A stretch of 64,000 bases of DNA. Origin: Calothrix sp. PCC 6303 (GTDB lineage: Bacteria > Cyanobacteriota > Cyanobacteriia > Cyanobacteriales > Nostocaceae). The position numbers were made by a program, and so were the translations under genes. The notes beneath the pieces were generated by a model. The model was not told the origin of the DNA. It did not search any database and saw nothing but the letters and a program-made list of their open reading frames with translations. Within the stretch, counting starts at the first letter, position 1, and each line of letters begins with the position of its first letter. Location: assembly GCF_000317435.1 (NCBI RefSeq), contig NC_019751.1, positions 1,302,001 through 1,366,000 on the forward strand, given 5' to 3'. Below are positions 1-8,567 of this stretch, piece by piece.

Positions 1-1
1 T

Positions 2-727
2 GGACAAAGTGCTGATATTGAGCCGATTTTGCAAATTTGTGACCAATATGAGATTCCTTTGATTGAAGATGCAGCGGAAGCTTTAGGTGCAACCTACAGG
101 GGAAAAACTCCCGGGACATTTGGCAAAATTGGAATTTACTCCTTTAATGGGAATAAAATTATCACCACATCTGGTGGGGGAATGTTAGTTTCCAATCAAC
201 CGGAATTAGTCACCAAGGCACGATTTTTGGCAACCCAAGCGAGGGATGCAGCACCCCATTACCAACATTCAGAAATTGGCTTTAACTACCGCATGAGTAA
301 CGTTTTAGCAGGGATTGGTAGAGGACAATTACAGGTTTTGGGCGAGCGTGTGGCAGCTAGAAGACACAATTTTGATGTGTATCAGCAAGCTTTGGGAAAT
401 TTACCGGGTGTGAAATTTATGCCGGAGGCTGATTTTGGTACCTGCACCCGTTGGTTGTCATGTTTAACTATTGATGCTGAAAAATTTGGTGTAGATAGAG
501 AACATGTGCGTTTAGAACTTGCCAAACAACAAATAGAAACCCGTCCCGTGTGGAAACCATTGCATTTACAACCAGTATTTGCATCATGCGAATCCATTGG
601 TGGAGAAGTGGCAGAAAATCTATTTAAAGATGGTTTATGTTTACCTTCTGGTTCAAACCTCACAGATGAAGAATTACAACGAGTTATTGATGCAATTTAT
701 ACTGTTCATCAGCAAGTAAATGCATAG
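2..727 (+). CDS. DegT/DnrJ/EryC1/StrS-type sugar aminotransferase (5' end outside window)
   Basis: Members of this PLP family transfer an amino group, usually from glutamate, to a keto-sugar nucleotide used for O-antigen or exopolysaccharide. The frame is already open at base 2, so the N-terminal part lies upstream of the window and about 241 codons are visible. IPLIEDAAEALGA is the cofactor-contacting strand, and FNGNKIITTSGGG carries the Lys (codon 155-157) expected to bind PLP. A TTG at 29 is not the true start, because the family-like sequence continues upstream of it. The tyrosine-kinase gene 113 bp downstream supports a polysaccharide locus. The sugar substrate cannot be told from sequence. 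Confidence 0.9.
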   Translation, partial: GQSADIEPILQICDQYEIPLIEDAAEALGATYRGKTPGTFGKIGIYSFNGNKIITTSGGGMLVSNQPELVTKARFLATQARDAAPHYQHSEIGFNYRMSNVLAGIGRGQLQVLGERVAARRHNFDVYQQALGNLPGVKFMPEADFGTCTRWLSCLTIDAEKFGVDREHVRLELAKQQIETRPVWKPLHLQPVFASCESIGGEVAENLFKDGLCLPSGSNLTDEELQRVIDAIYTVHQQVNA

Positions 728-840
728 TTTTCAGATTTTTTCTAGTTTCTTAAATAAATTTAAAAATAGTGGCATAAAATTCCTTATAATCTTTCTTGTT
801 AAGAAATAAATTATTATCAGCGAAGGCAAAATAGAAGCAA

Positions 841-3033
841 ATGGAAAATCAAGAATCTTTCACCTTTGATAAATACTGGCATATTCTCAAGCGACGCTGG
901 GTTCCAGGATTGGGTGTATTCTTCCCAATATTTCTACTATCGCTGATAGCTTCATCTCAAAAAAAACCAACATACGAAGCTGAAGGAAAACTCCAATTTC
1001 AACGGAATAATGGGATTTCTACCCTGACAGGTGTTGGTACAGAAGTTGGGAAATTAGAATCTGTTGCCCAAGATCAAAAAACTAGCCCCCTCAATACAGA
1101 AGCTGAGGTAATTCGTTCCCTACCAATCGTCAATAAAACCATTAATACCCTAAATTTGAAAGACGATAAAGGGTTGCCACTAAAATCTAGTGAATTTATC
1201 AAAAAGTTATCGGTAAAAGATGTCAAGGGAACTGATATCTTGCAAGTTGCCTACAGCGGTAATGATCCTAAAGGCGCAGCTGAAGTTGTTAACAGTGTAA
1301 TGAATTCTTATGTAGAGCATAATGTTGCTTTCCATCGAAGTACAGTTACAGCCGCACGCAAATTCCTTGAAAGACAAGTTCCCAGTGCCGAGTTAATGGT
1401 GCGGAAAGTTGAGGCAGAATTAAGGGAATTTAAAGAGAAAAATAAACTTGTTTCACTACAGGAAGAGGCAACTAAATCTATTGAAATGGTTAAGGATTTG
1501 CAGAGGCAAATCAATGAAATAAAATCCCAAATTGCCGATACTAGCGCCCAAGCACAATCATCTCGCGCTATGCTGGGTGTGAATTCTCAACAAGCAGTAG
1601 CAATGACTTCCTTGAGCCAATCGGAGGGGGTTAAAGATGCAGTTAAAGAACTTCATGAATTAGAATCACAACTTGCTACCAGACGTGTTATTTTGCAGGA
1701 TACACATCCAGAAATTATTAATTTACAGAATAAAGCAGCAGCTTTAAAAAGTATCTTGCAAAGCCGAGTTGGTGATGTTTCTGGTAGTTACGAAGTCCCA
1801 TCCTTGGGCAATCTCCAAGCTGGGGATTTAAAACAAAAAATTTCTACAGAATTAGTGGGGTTAGAATCCAGACGCTTAGGATTAGCTAGCCAATTAGCAA
1901 CATTATCTGGTTTAGAAGCATCCTATCGTCAACGATTAGAAAGTTTACCAAGATTAGAACAGCAACAACGAGAGTTAGAACGGAAAGTTCAAGCTGCTCA
2001 ATCAACCTATTCTTCATTACTACAAAAACTTCAGGAAAGCCGCATTACTGAAAGTCAAAATCTCGGCAATGCTCAAATTATTAGCCAAGCTGAAGTTCCA
2101 GATGAAGCAATGGGTTCTCCCATGGTTAATTATTTGAGTGCAGGTTTATTAGGTTTATTAGCTTCCTTAGCAACCATCTATTTAGTAGAAAGCCGAGACA
2201 AATTCATCAAGAATGTTGATGAAGCCAAAGAATTTATGGAATTGACTTTATTGGGTGTAATTCCTGCCTTAAATAAACAAAAATCATCCCTCATACCTAG
2301 TAATAATGTAGATACTTCAGTTCCACGGGTTGTAGTCCGAGAAACTCCTCGTTCCCCCATTAGTGAAGCCTACCGGATGTTACGCTCTAACTTGAAATTC
2401 CTCAGTGCAGATAAGGAATTAAAAGTAATTGTTGTTACTAGTTCTGTGCCAAAAGAAGGTAAATCCACAGTGGCGGCGAATTTGGCAATGGCGATCGCGC
2501 AAATGGAACGAAAGGTATTAATCGTTGATGGCGACTTACACCGTCCCTCACAGCACCAAATTTGGGATTTACCTAACAGCGAGGGTTTGAGTAACGTTAT
2601 CGTTGGGCAATCGGATATGTGGGGTGCAACTACCCAAGTCATGGATAATCTCTATGTTCTCACCTCCGGGCTTGTTCCCCCCAGTCCAGCTTCGCTTTTA
2701 GACTCCAAGCGGATGGCGACGTTGATTCAAAGGTTTGCTGCTAACTTTGACTTTGTGATTATTGATACACCCTCAATTAGCGTTGCAGCTGATGCTGCGG
2801 CATTGGGTCAAATGGCAGATGGTGTATTATTTGTAGTGCGTCCAGGAGTGGCTGATATTGGTAGTGCGGGGTTTGCGAAGGATTTACTCAAAAAATCTGG
2901 TCAAAATGTCCTAGGGCAAGTTGTCAATGCAGTTGATCCGAGAAACGAAAACCACAGTTACTACTACTTTAATGATGAATATTATTCACAAGACAGCTTG
3001 AGTCAAGTTCAAGTTGCGGGAATAGTGGATTAA
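841..3033 (+). CDS. Wzz/Wzc-like polysaccharide chain-length protein with tyrosine autokinase domain
   Basis: BY-kinases of this type sit in the inner membrane and control polymerisation and export of exopolysaccharide. The 730-residue protein has the usual order: a Wzz segment with a first membrane span near residues 20-40, a long periplasmic coiled-coil region (about 170-410), a second span near 428-450, and a cytoplasmic P-loop kinase. The kinase shows Walker A PKEGKST (about 537-543), Walker A' VLIVDGDLHRP (about 558-568) and Walker B FVIIDTPS (about 638-645). It ends with a Tyr cluster (HSYYYFNDEYYS) that is the normal autophosphorylation tail. The preceding aminotransferase gene fits the role. 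The full-length fused form is normal for cyanobacteria. Confidence 0.93.
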   Translation: MENQESFTFDKYWHILKRRWVPGLGVFFPIFLLSLIASSQKKPTYEAEGKLQFQRNNGISTLTGVGTEVGKLESVAQDQKTSPLNTEAEVIRSLPIVNKTINTLNLKDDKGLPLKSSEFIKKLSVKDVKGTDILQVAYSGNDPKGAAEVVNSVMNSYVEHNVAFHRSTVTAARKFLERQVPSAELMVRKVEAELREFKEKNKLVSLQEEATKSIEMVKDLQRQINEIKSQIADTSAQAQSSRAMLGVNSQQAVAMTSLSQSEGVKDAVKELHELESQLATRRVILQDTHPEIINLQNKAAALKSILQSRVGDVSGSYEVPSLGNLQAGDLKQKISTELVGLESRRLGLASQLATLSGLEASYRQRLESLPRLEQQQRELERKVQAAQSTYSSLLQKLQESRITESQNLGNAQIISQAEVPDEAMGSPMVNYLSAGLLGLLASLATIYLVESRDKFIKNVDEAKEFMELTLLGVIPALNKQKSSLIPSNNVDTSVPRVVVRETPRSPISEAYRMLRSNLKFLSADKELKVIVVTSSVPKEGKSTVAANLAMAIAQMERKVLIVDGDLHRPSQHQIWDLPNSEGLSNVIVGQSDMWGATTQVMDNLYVLTSGLVPPSPASLLDSKRMATLIQRFAANFDFVIIDTPSISVAADAAALGQMADGVLFVVRPGVADIGSAGFAKDLLKKSGQNVLGQVVNAVDPRNENHSYYYFNDEYYSQDSLSQVQVAGIVD

Positions 3034-3038
3034 AAAAC

Positions 3039-3090
3039 AAGTAATGAGTAATGAGTAATGAGTAACAAGTAATAAGTCTGTTTTGTAACG
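3039..3090. repeat. heptad spacer repeat (AGTAATG units)
   Basis: Several consecutive copies of the 7-mer AGTAATG, with variants, are followed by AAGTCTGTTTTGTAACG. Similar blocks lie at 35060-35080, 36988-37035, 48107-48138, 51727-51755 and 60205-60225. Such short tandem heptads are a known trait of Nostocales spacers. Confidence 0.75.
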
Positions 3091-3210
3091 GGGATTTAAC
3101 TCCGAAGCAAAACGGACTGTCGTCTTTAGGTAGGTGACTTAAACGCCCAAACATGGTTAAAAAATCTCATTCTTGATAGAATCGGAGCATAGATTTTAAA
3201 GGTGGTGACT

Positions 3211-3438
3211 ATGCAAATCTCTTTAACAGGAGCATCGGCAGAGTTGGTTAATATGGTTGAGGCAGCATTGCAGGGCGAGGAAGTTGTTATCTTAAAGGAT
3301 AATCAACCTGTGGTGCGTCTTGCTACATTAGAACCAACTCGAAAACCTCGTCCACGGTTTGGCAGTGCTAAAGGCTTGATTACACTCTCAGAAGACTTTG
3401 ACGAACCGTTGGAAGATTTCAGGGAATACATGGAATGA
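3211..3438 (+). CDS. Phd/YefM-like antitoxin
   Basis: Antitoxins of this class bind and neutralise a co-expressed toxin and repress their own promoter. The protein has about 75 residues. It has an N-terminal MQISLTGASAELVNMVEAAL segment and the VVILKDNQPVVRLATLEP stretch typical of Phd-like proteins, followed by a charged tail (SEDFDEPLEDFREYME) that would contact the toxin. I chose ATG 3211, preceded by GGTGGTG; a GTG at 3202 is also possible. The stop overlaps the toxin start by 4 bp (ATGA), a usual sign of translational coupling. The pairing with a PIN toxin is clear from context. Confidence 0.85.
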   Translation: MQISLTGASAELVNMVEAALQGEEVVILKDNQPVVRLATLEPTRKPRPRFGSAKGLITLSEDFDEPLEDFREYME

Positions 3439-3815
3439 AACAGTTGTTGGATACTCACAGTTTTATTTGGTTTGCAAGCGGAAATACGAGAATTACTTCC
3501 GAAATACGCTTGCAGATTGAGAATAACGATAATCTAGTGAGCATTGCGAGTATCTGGGAAATTGCAATTAAATTGAATCTGGGTAAATTGAATCTGGGAA
3601 TGTCTATTGAAACGTTGGTTGAGCAACAGATTATTGCCAATGGAATCGAGCTTTTAAATATTTCAACAGAACACCTTGCCATCATTTCTAAGCTACCCCT
3701 ACATCATCGTGATCCATTTGATCGCTTGCTAATTGCTCAAGCAATGGTAGAGAACATTCCCATCATCAGTGCCGATGTAGCCTTTGATGCTTATTCTATT
3801 CAACGATTGTGGTAG
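3435..3815 (+). CDS. VapC-like PIN-domain toxin
   Basis: PIN toxins are Mg-dependent ribonucleases, often cutting tRNA or rRNA when freed from the antitoxin. The 126-residue protein has the expected acidic residues: Asp in LLDTHSFIW near the N-terminus, Glu in IASIWEIAIK, and the Asp pair in LHHRDPFDRLLIAQA, with a final Asp in IISADVAFDAY. Length is normal for the family. It overlaps the antitoxin gene by 4 bp. The subfamily resembles the chromosomal type II PIN proteins common in cyanobacteria. The RNA target is unknown. Confidence 0.88.
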   Translation: MKQLLDTHSFIWFASGNTRITSEIRLQIENNDNLVSIASIWEIAIKLNLGKLNLGMSIETLVEQQIIANGIELLNISTEHLAIISKLPLHHRDPFDRLLIAQAMVENIPIISADVAFDAYSIQRLW

Positions 3816-3847
3816 CTAGAGCAGATATCTAGATTAATTTTAGTTCA

Positions 3848-6148
3848 CTATTTCAAGTAAATCAATAAATTCAATCCAGGAATGGTGCGGGAAAGAGTCC
3901 ATAACAACAGTGTAATAAAAAGTACGCCCAAACTCCACTGATACCAAGCTAAAGTTGCAATGATACCGGGGAGAAATTCATCCCGTAGACGAATATCATT
4001 AAAACCAATACGAAGTAAATTATTCAAGCTAAAATCATAATAGTTGAGCCAGTTCCACCGTTTATCCCAGAGAATTGGCATATAGCGATCGCGGAATGAT
4101 TGGTTCCTAGGTATAACGGGCAATCTGCCAATTAGTAACCTCAGTTGTCGCATGGTTCCATCTTCGCAAAAGTAGGATACATCAAGTTTTTCGTGAAATC
4201 TCCCCAACTGGTAGAGACGCATAACTAAAATCATGGGGATTGGGACGATAATTAATAGCAAGCATCCCAATGTCAACCAAGGGAATTCAGCGTTGCGAAA
4301 AATTGCCAACAATCCGAAAAATGTAAAAACTGTAAAACTAGTTAGCATTGACGTGGTTTCGTAGCAAGTGGGGATAATTGCTTTAGGAAGTAAGCGACGA
4401 AACTTATCAATCAACCAATAGATTAAACCAAAGTATGCGATCGCAATCAAGCCCACACCGAACACCAGCCAGAAACCTGTACCATAACCAGATAGCAACA
4501 GCAATAATGACAGGGCAAACCAAGTCCAAGCTTGCAGTAACCATCCCACCAATAATAGTGGTTCTCCCACGTTTATGCGATCGCTTATTTGAATATAGGT
4601 TTCAAAATCAACATCTGGTAAGGTAAGTAACTCATTTTTGGTGGTAAAGGTTTCCAATTGCCGATGGTTAATTATTGCCTTTGCTTGTGTCTGGGAAAAA
4701 CCTAAATCTGCTAATCTTTCTAAAGAAGCGCTATTAATATTTGTCCCGAATAAGCGACGACTTAACTCCACCAACCGTAATTGCTGCTTAGTATATTCCA
4801 ACTGGTTCATATCTGCAATTTGCTGCAACTGTCGGAAATTTTGAGCTAAATTTCTAAGCACATTTTGGTTCCCTTGTAAACTAGAAACAGACAACATTTT
4901 GCCAATTTCACCAGGATTACCTAAAATTTTGGCTTGATTGGAATTAAAACCCAATCCCGACACATTTAAATATGATTTTTGGGCAAATCTAACATCACTA
5001 AAATCGGCTTGATTGAGAATACTAGCACCGCGTAATGTCACAACACGATTAAATTGTGCTTCTCTAAAAGTTACTGCTTGCTCAAATGTGGCTTCTGCTA
5101 ATAGTAAAAATTGATGAAAGTATCCCTTTGTAAACTGTACCTGATTGGCAAATCTGACTTGAGAAAAATCAGTATTTCCCCACCATCTCACACGGCTGAA
5201 TTTTGCTATCTGTTGAAAAATTGCTTGGGAAAAATTAACATTTTCTTCAAAGTCACTATTAATAAATAAAGCTGTTTCCTGAAACTGTGCTTCTTTAAAA
5301 TCTGCCCGATCAAAAAATATAGTACTGGTAAAATCTGCTATTTTCCGAAAAAATGTATTATTAAAATTTATCTCACGGCTAAATCTTGACTCTTTCCAAT
5401 TTACTCCTTGATTGAAAATAGCACCTTGAGCATCTAAAGGCTGAAGGAAAAATGTATTAGAGAATTGTACAGTGCCATTAAAGCGGGTTTTAATTATGCT
5501 TAGAGGACTGCGAAACACACTAATATCACTATGATTATTCGGGGAACCATTACCTAATAAAGAACGACAATCTTTAGCGCTAGGTAAAGCCAAAGTCAAA
5601 TAATTTAAACATACATCTCGTAGATGTTGGATTTGTTCCTGCTCAGTAATTGTAAAATTTGGAGAAATATTATCTGGATATAAAGTTGTTCTGACTCCCA
5701 AATCAGTTCCAATAAAATCACCTTGCACCAAAGAATTACTTAAATCTAATCCTAAAGGTTTTGTACCTGTTTTTTGGAGTTCTTTGCGTAACAACTGATA
5801 GAAGGTATCTCGAAACAGAGAATTTTCGGGTCTTAAATCAATCACCATTCCCTGTAAATCTATCGTCAGATTACCCTCATGAAGTACAGGATTATGTATC
5901 CGAGTTTGTAGTAACTCAACTGTCAAATCAACACGTTCTGATTGTGACTGTGCATTAACAGGTAAAGGTAGTAAAAATGAAGAGATTAAGATTGGGCAAA
6001 TTAACCCAAATAAAAACACACGCGGCTTTAGAAAAAATAATATGACACCGAATATATTCTGGAGAAAACTTGCTAGCTTTCTCCGTAATTCTCCGTTTTT
6101 AAAAAATAAATCAAAATCAAAAATTAAATCAAAAATTAAATTATTCAA
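3848..6148 (-). CDS. pentapeptide-repeat membrane protein with helix-hairpin-helix segment
   Basis: A 766-residue protein whose function I do not recognise. It begins with a hydrophobic segment ending LLPLPVNAQS (about residues 45-67), which looks like a signal sequence. The middle (about 220-400) is a run of degenerate A(D/N)(L/F)xx pentapeptides (for example ADFKEAQFQETALF), which fold as a right-handed beta-helix. Next comes a ComEA-like helix-hairpin-helix stretch (LADLGFSQTQAKAIINHR) and then several membrane spans. The only in-frame start upstream of the repeats that I see is TTG at 6148; a GTG at 6019 would give a cleaner signal peptide, so the start is uncertain. The stop lies 32 bp from the convergent toxin gene. 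Confidence 0.75.
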   Translation of the reverse strand: MNNLIFDLIFDFDLFFKNGELRRKLASFLQNIFGVILFFLKPRVFLFGLICPILISSFLLPLPVNAQSQSERVDLTVELLQTRIHNPVLHEGNLTIDLQGMVIDLRPENSLFRDTFYQLLRKELQKTGTKPLGLDLSNSLVQGDFIGTDLGVRTTLYPDNISPNFTITEQEQIQHLRDVCLNYLTLALPSAKDCRSLLGNGSPNNHSDISVFRSPLSIIKTRFNGTVQFSNTFFLQPLDAQGAIFNQGVNWKESRFSREINFNNTFFRKIADFTSTIFFDRADFKEAQFQETALFINSDFEENVNFSQAIFQQIAKFSRVRWWGNTDFSQVRFANQVQFTKGYFHQFLLLAEATFEQAVTFREAQFNRVVTLRGASILNQADFSDVRFAQKSYLNVSGLGFNSNQAKILGNPGEIGKMLSVSSLQGNQNVLRNLAQNFRQLQQIADMNQLEYTKQQLRLVELSRRLFGTNINSASLERLADLGFSQTQAKAIINHRQLETFTTKNELLTLPDVDFETYIQISDRINVGEPLLLVGWLLQAWTWFALSLLLLLSGYGTGFWLVFGVGLIAIAYFGLIYWLIDKFRRLLPKAIIPTCYETTSMLTSFTVFTFFGLLAIFRNAEFPWLTLGCLLLIIVPIPMILVMRLYQLGRFHEKLDVSYFCEDGTMRQLRLLIGRLPVIPRNQSFRDRYMPILWDKRWNWLNYYDFSLNNLLRIGFNDIRLRDEFLPGIIATLAWYQWSLGVLFITLLLWTLSRTIPGLNLLIYLK

Positions 6149-6164
6149 TGCCGCCTATCATTCA

Positions 6165-7160
6165 TCATTCAATCAGTAGAACAATTTTACCTGTCATTGA
6201 CCCAGTTTCTAGTAACTTATGAGCTTTTGCCGCTTCCGTCAACCCAAATTCCTGACTCACACTCACCTTTAACTTACCCTCATCCATCCAAGTTGCACAT
6301 TCTGCGAGAATTTCCCCGTGATGTTGTTGTGCTTCCAGCATTCCCAACTGCATCGGTGTCAACATCAATTCCATCCCCACCCGCAAATTCCGATTTCGTG
6401 CTACTTTCCACACAGTATCTGCTTTGGGTTCCAAAATCGTCACAATGTCCCCATATACCCTAACTGCTGGGAAAGACTGTTCTAAAACCTTGCCACCAAC
6501 AGTATCAAAAGCTAAATCAACACCTTCTCCCTGTGTCCAGTCTAAAACAGCCTGAACAAAATCAGTCTGCTTGTAGTTAATTACCAAGTCAGCACCAAGT
6601 TGTTGAGCAAAGTTAGCTTTCTCATCTGAACTAACAGTGGTACAAACCTTGGCACCTTTTAGCTTTGCCAATTGTATCGCCACATGTCCCACACCACCAG
6701 CACCCCCGTGAATTAGCACCTTTTCCCCAGGTTCTAAGCGTCCTCTTTCATACAAAGCTTCCCAAGCTGTAATTAGAACTAAAGGTGTAGCAGCGGCAGA
6801 TGCAAAGCTTACAGATTTGGGCTTTAAAGCTGCAAAACCTTGATCAATTGTTGTATATTCTGCGTAATTACCTTGATGCTTACCCAAACCACCATTACAA
6901 AAATATACTTCATCCCCTACGCGGAATTTCGTTACCTGTGAACCTACAGCTTCAACTATACCCGCACCATCACAACCTAGGATAGCAGGCATTGAATCAG
7001 GATAAAACGTTCCACGCGATCGCAACTTCACATCAATGGGGTTAATACCTGCCGCTTTCAACTTTACCAAGATATCAGTATTTCCTGGAGAAGGTTTAGG
7101 CACATCCTGCATCTGCAACACTTCAGGATTTCCGGGTGCAGTCATCATCATTGCTTTCAT
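6165..7160 (-). CDS. NADPH:quinone oxidoreductase / zinc-independent MDR alcohol dehydrogenase
   Basis: Medium-chain reductase (331 residues) of the QOR type, reducing quinones or enones with NADPH in the cytosol. It has an N-terminal GroES-like domain (PSPGNTDILVKLKAAGINPIDVKLR) and a Rossmann domain with the nucleotide motif GGAGGVGHVAIQLAK. The zinc-ligand cysteines of true alcohol dehydrogenases are missing, which fits QOR. The ATG at 7160 is preceded by GGAGGAGAC, a strong ribosome binding site. The next gene downstream starts 17 bp after its stop, so the two could share a transcript. The physiological substrate is unknown. Confidence 0.9.
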   Translation of the reverse strand: MKAMMMTAPGNPEVLQMQDVPKPSPGNTDILVKLKAAGINPIDVKLRSRGTFYPDSMPAILGCDGAGIVEAVGSQVTKFRVGDEVYFCNGGLGKHQGNYAEYTTIDQGFAALKPKSVSFASAAATPLVLITAWEALYERGRLEPGEKVLIHGGAGGVGHVAIQLAKLKGAKVCTTVSSDEKANFAQQLGADLVINYKQTDFVQAVLDWTQGEGVDLAFDTVGGKVLEQSFPAVRVYGDIVTILEPKADTVWKVARNRNLRVGMELMLTPMQLGMLEAQQHHGEILAECATWMDEGKLKVSVSQEFGLTEAAKAHKLLETGSMTGKIVLLIE

Positions 7161-7208
7161 GTTTGTCTCCTCCCAAAATCAATTTTAATTGTAGTTTAGC
7201 AAAGCATC

Positions 7209-7354
7209 TAAATCTCCTCAATTATGAAAAGTGGAGTTTTGTCATTGCGTAGACGCATAGCGGCTTGTCGCAGACTAGCATAAGCCCGTAGGGCTGGCTA
7301 TGCCTACTCACAATTTCGATTGCAAACTACAGTTTTCAAAATAGGCAAGGTTTA
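7209..7354. repeat. small inverted-repeat element, TAAACCT family
   Basis: The segment begins TAAATCTCC and ends with an imperfect inverted copy (AAGGTTTA). Both ends carry related inner sequence ending AGTTTT / AAACTACAG. The same ends bound 58759-58856, and a single end occurs at 26528-26564. The ends are TA, as in Tc1/IS630-type elements, but no transposase is present. It fills most of the spacer between the oxidoreductase and permease genes. Confidence 0.6.
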
Positions 7355-7377
7355 TTTAGAAGTTTTTGGGTAAATAA

Positions 7378-8277
7378 TCACCCTATTGAATGTTTCGTAA
7401 CCCGACTAAATAGCAACTGTAAAATTGACAGCACCATAATTATGAAAAATAAAACTAGCCCAATTGTACAGGCATAGCTAATTTCCAAATTATTAAAAGC
7501 TTGCTCATATAAATAATAAACAATAGTTTTAGAGCTATTTCTAGCACCCGGAATCATAATATATATTTCTTCAAAAACCTTAGTTGCAGAAATAGCTGAC
7601 ATCACACATACCAAAGCTAAATATGGTTTCATTAAAGGTAAAGTAATATCTAAATGCTTACGAATTCCATCCGAACCATCAATTGATGCAGCTTCATATA
7701 AATCTGCGGGAATAGATTGTAAACCCGCTAAATATATCACCATGTAATAGCCTAAACCTTTCCATACAGTCACTGCCATCACACTAAAAATTGCATAACG
7801 CGGATCTAACCAATTAATCCCTTCTTTTACAATACCCGCGCTTTTGAGTAAACTATTAATTAATCCTTTCTCCTCATATAACCAACCCCAAGCAATCCCA
7901 GCAACCACCATAGAAATAACCACCGGACTATAAAAAGCCGCTCGAAACCAGGTTATACCTCGTAATTTTTGATTGACTAAAATAGCTAAACCTAAAGGAA
8001 TAACCACTAAAATTGGTACAACAATGGTGATATAAAGTAGAGTATTACCTAAAGTTTGCCAAAAAATGCGGTCATTCCATAGCCGAATAAAGTTTTTAAA
8101 ACCTACCCATTCAGGAGTTCCACCAATTTCTGTAATATTGGTAAACGTTAAATAAAATGCTTGGAATGCAGGTAAAAAGACTGTAATTCCCAGAACAAAC
8201 AGAGATGGAAATAAAAATAGATAAGGTGTAAGTTTTGCAGGAATAGATATTCTACCCTTGCTGATAAAATGTTGCAT
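7378..8277 (-). CDS. carbohydrate ABC transporter permease (MalF/UgpA type)
   Basis: Inner-membrane permease of a sugar importer (299 residues, about six spans). The cytoplasmic EAA loop that docks the ATPase is clear: YEAASIDGSDGIRKHLDITLP. The N-terminus (TPYLFLFPSLFVLGITVFLPA) matches the first span of MalF/UgpA proteins. The partner permease, binding protein and ATPase are not next to it, so it probably works with products encoded elsewhere. The start codon is ATG 8277, with a weak ribosome site. The sugar substrate cannot be told from sequence. Confidence 0.9.
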   Translation of the reverse strand: MQHFISKGRISIPAKLTPYLFLFPSLFVLGITVFLPAFQAFYLTFTNITEIGGTPEWVGFKNFIRLWNDRIFWQTLGNTLLYITIVVPILVVIPLGLAILVNQKLRGITWFRAAFYSPVVISMVVAGIAWGWLYEEKGLINSLLKSAGIVKEGINWLDPRYAIFSVMAVTVWKGLGYYMVIYLAGLQSIPADLYEAASIDGSDGIRKHLDITLPLMKPYLALVCVMSAISATKVFEEIYIMIPGARNSSKTIVYYLYEQAFNNLEISYACTIGLVLFFIIMVLSILQLLFSRVTKHSIG

Positions 8278-8367
8278 ATAGGACTCATATTTGATTTATG
8301 AAACACAGGTAGGGGAGCCAGCACTGTTGGCGGGTTCCCCGACATAAGGTGACTGGCGTTGTGTTAT

Positions 8368-8432
8368 CACGAAGTGTAACGCACCTTCTTCCGAATTTTG
8401 GTGCGTTAGGCTAAAGACATAACACACCCTAC
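8368..8432. repeat. dispersed TAACGCACC / GGTGCGTTA repeat
   Basis: TAACGCACC (8377-8385) and its inverse GGTGCGTTA (8400-8408) can pair, followed by ACACCCTAC. Related copies lie at 24980-25028, 58909-58987 and, as one end only, 60528-60545. It is a spacer repeat without coding potential. Confidence 0.65.
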
Positions 8433-8471
8433 ATATACTTAAATTTTTAAGTGCAAAGCACAGGCTACGCC

Positions 8472-8512
8472 AACAAAAACCAAACCCGATTTCTATAGGA
8501 ATGTCGGGTTTG
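8472..8512 (-). terminator. probable rho-independent terminator
   Basis: On the minus strand, AAACCCGA and TCGGGTTT form an 8-bp stem, and the transcript continues GGTTTTTGTT. It lies 56 bp after the stop of the 8568-9581 gene. Confidence 0.6.
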
Positions 8513-8567
8513 AATGTCTTGGAGGCAGGAAAGCAAATTTATGTTACACCATAAAAAAGCAAATTTA

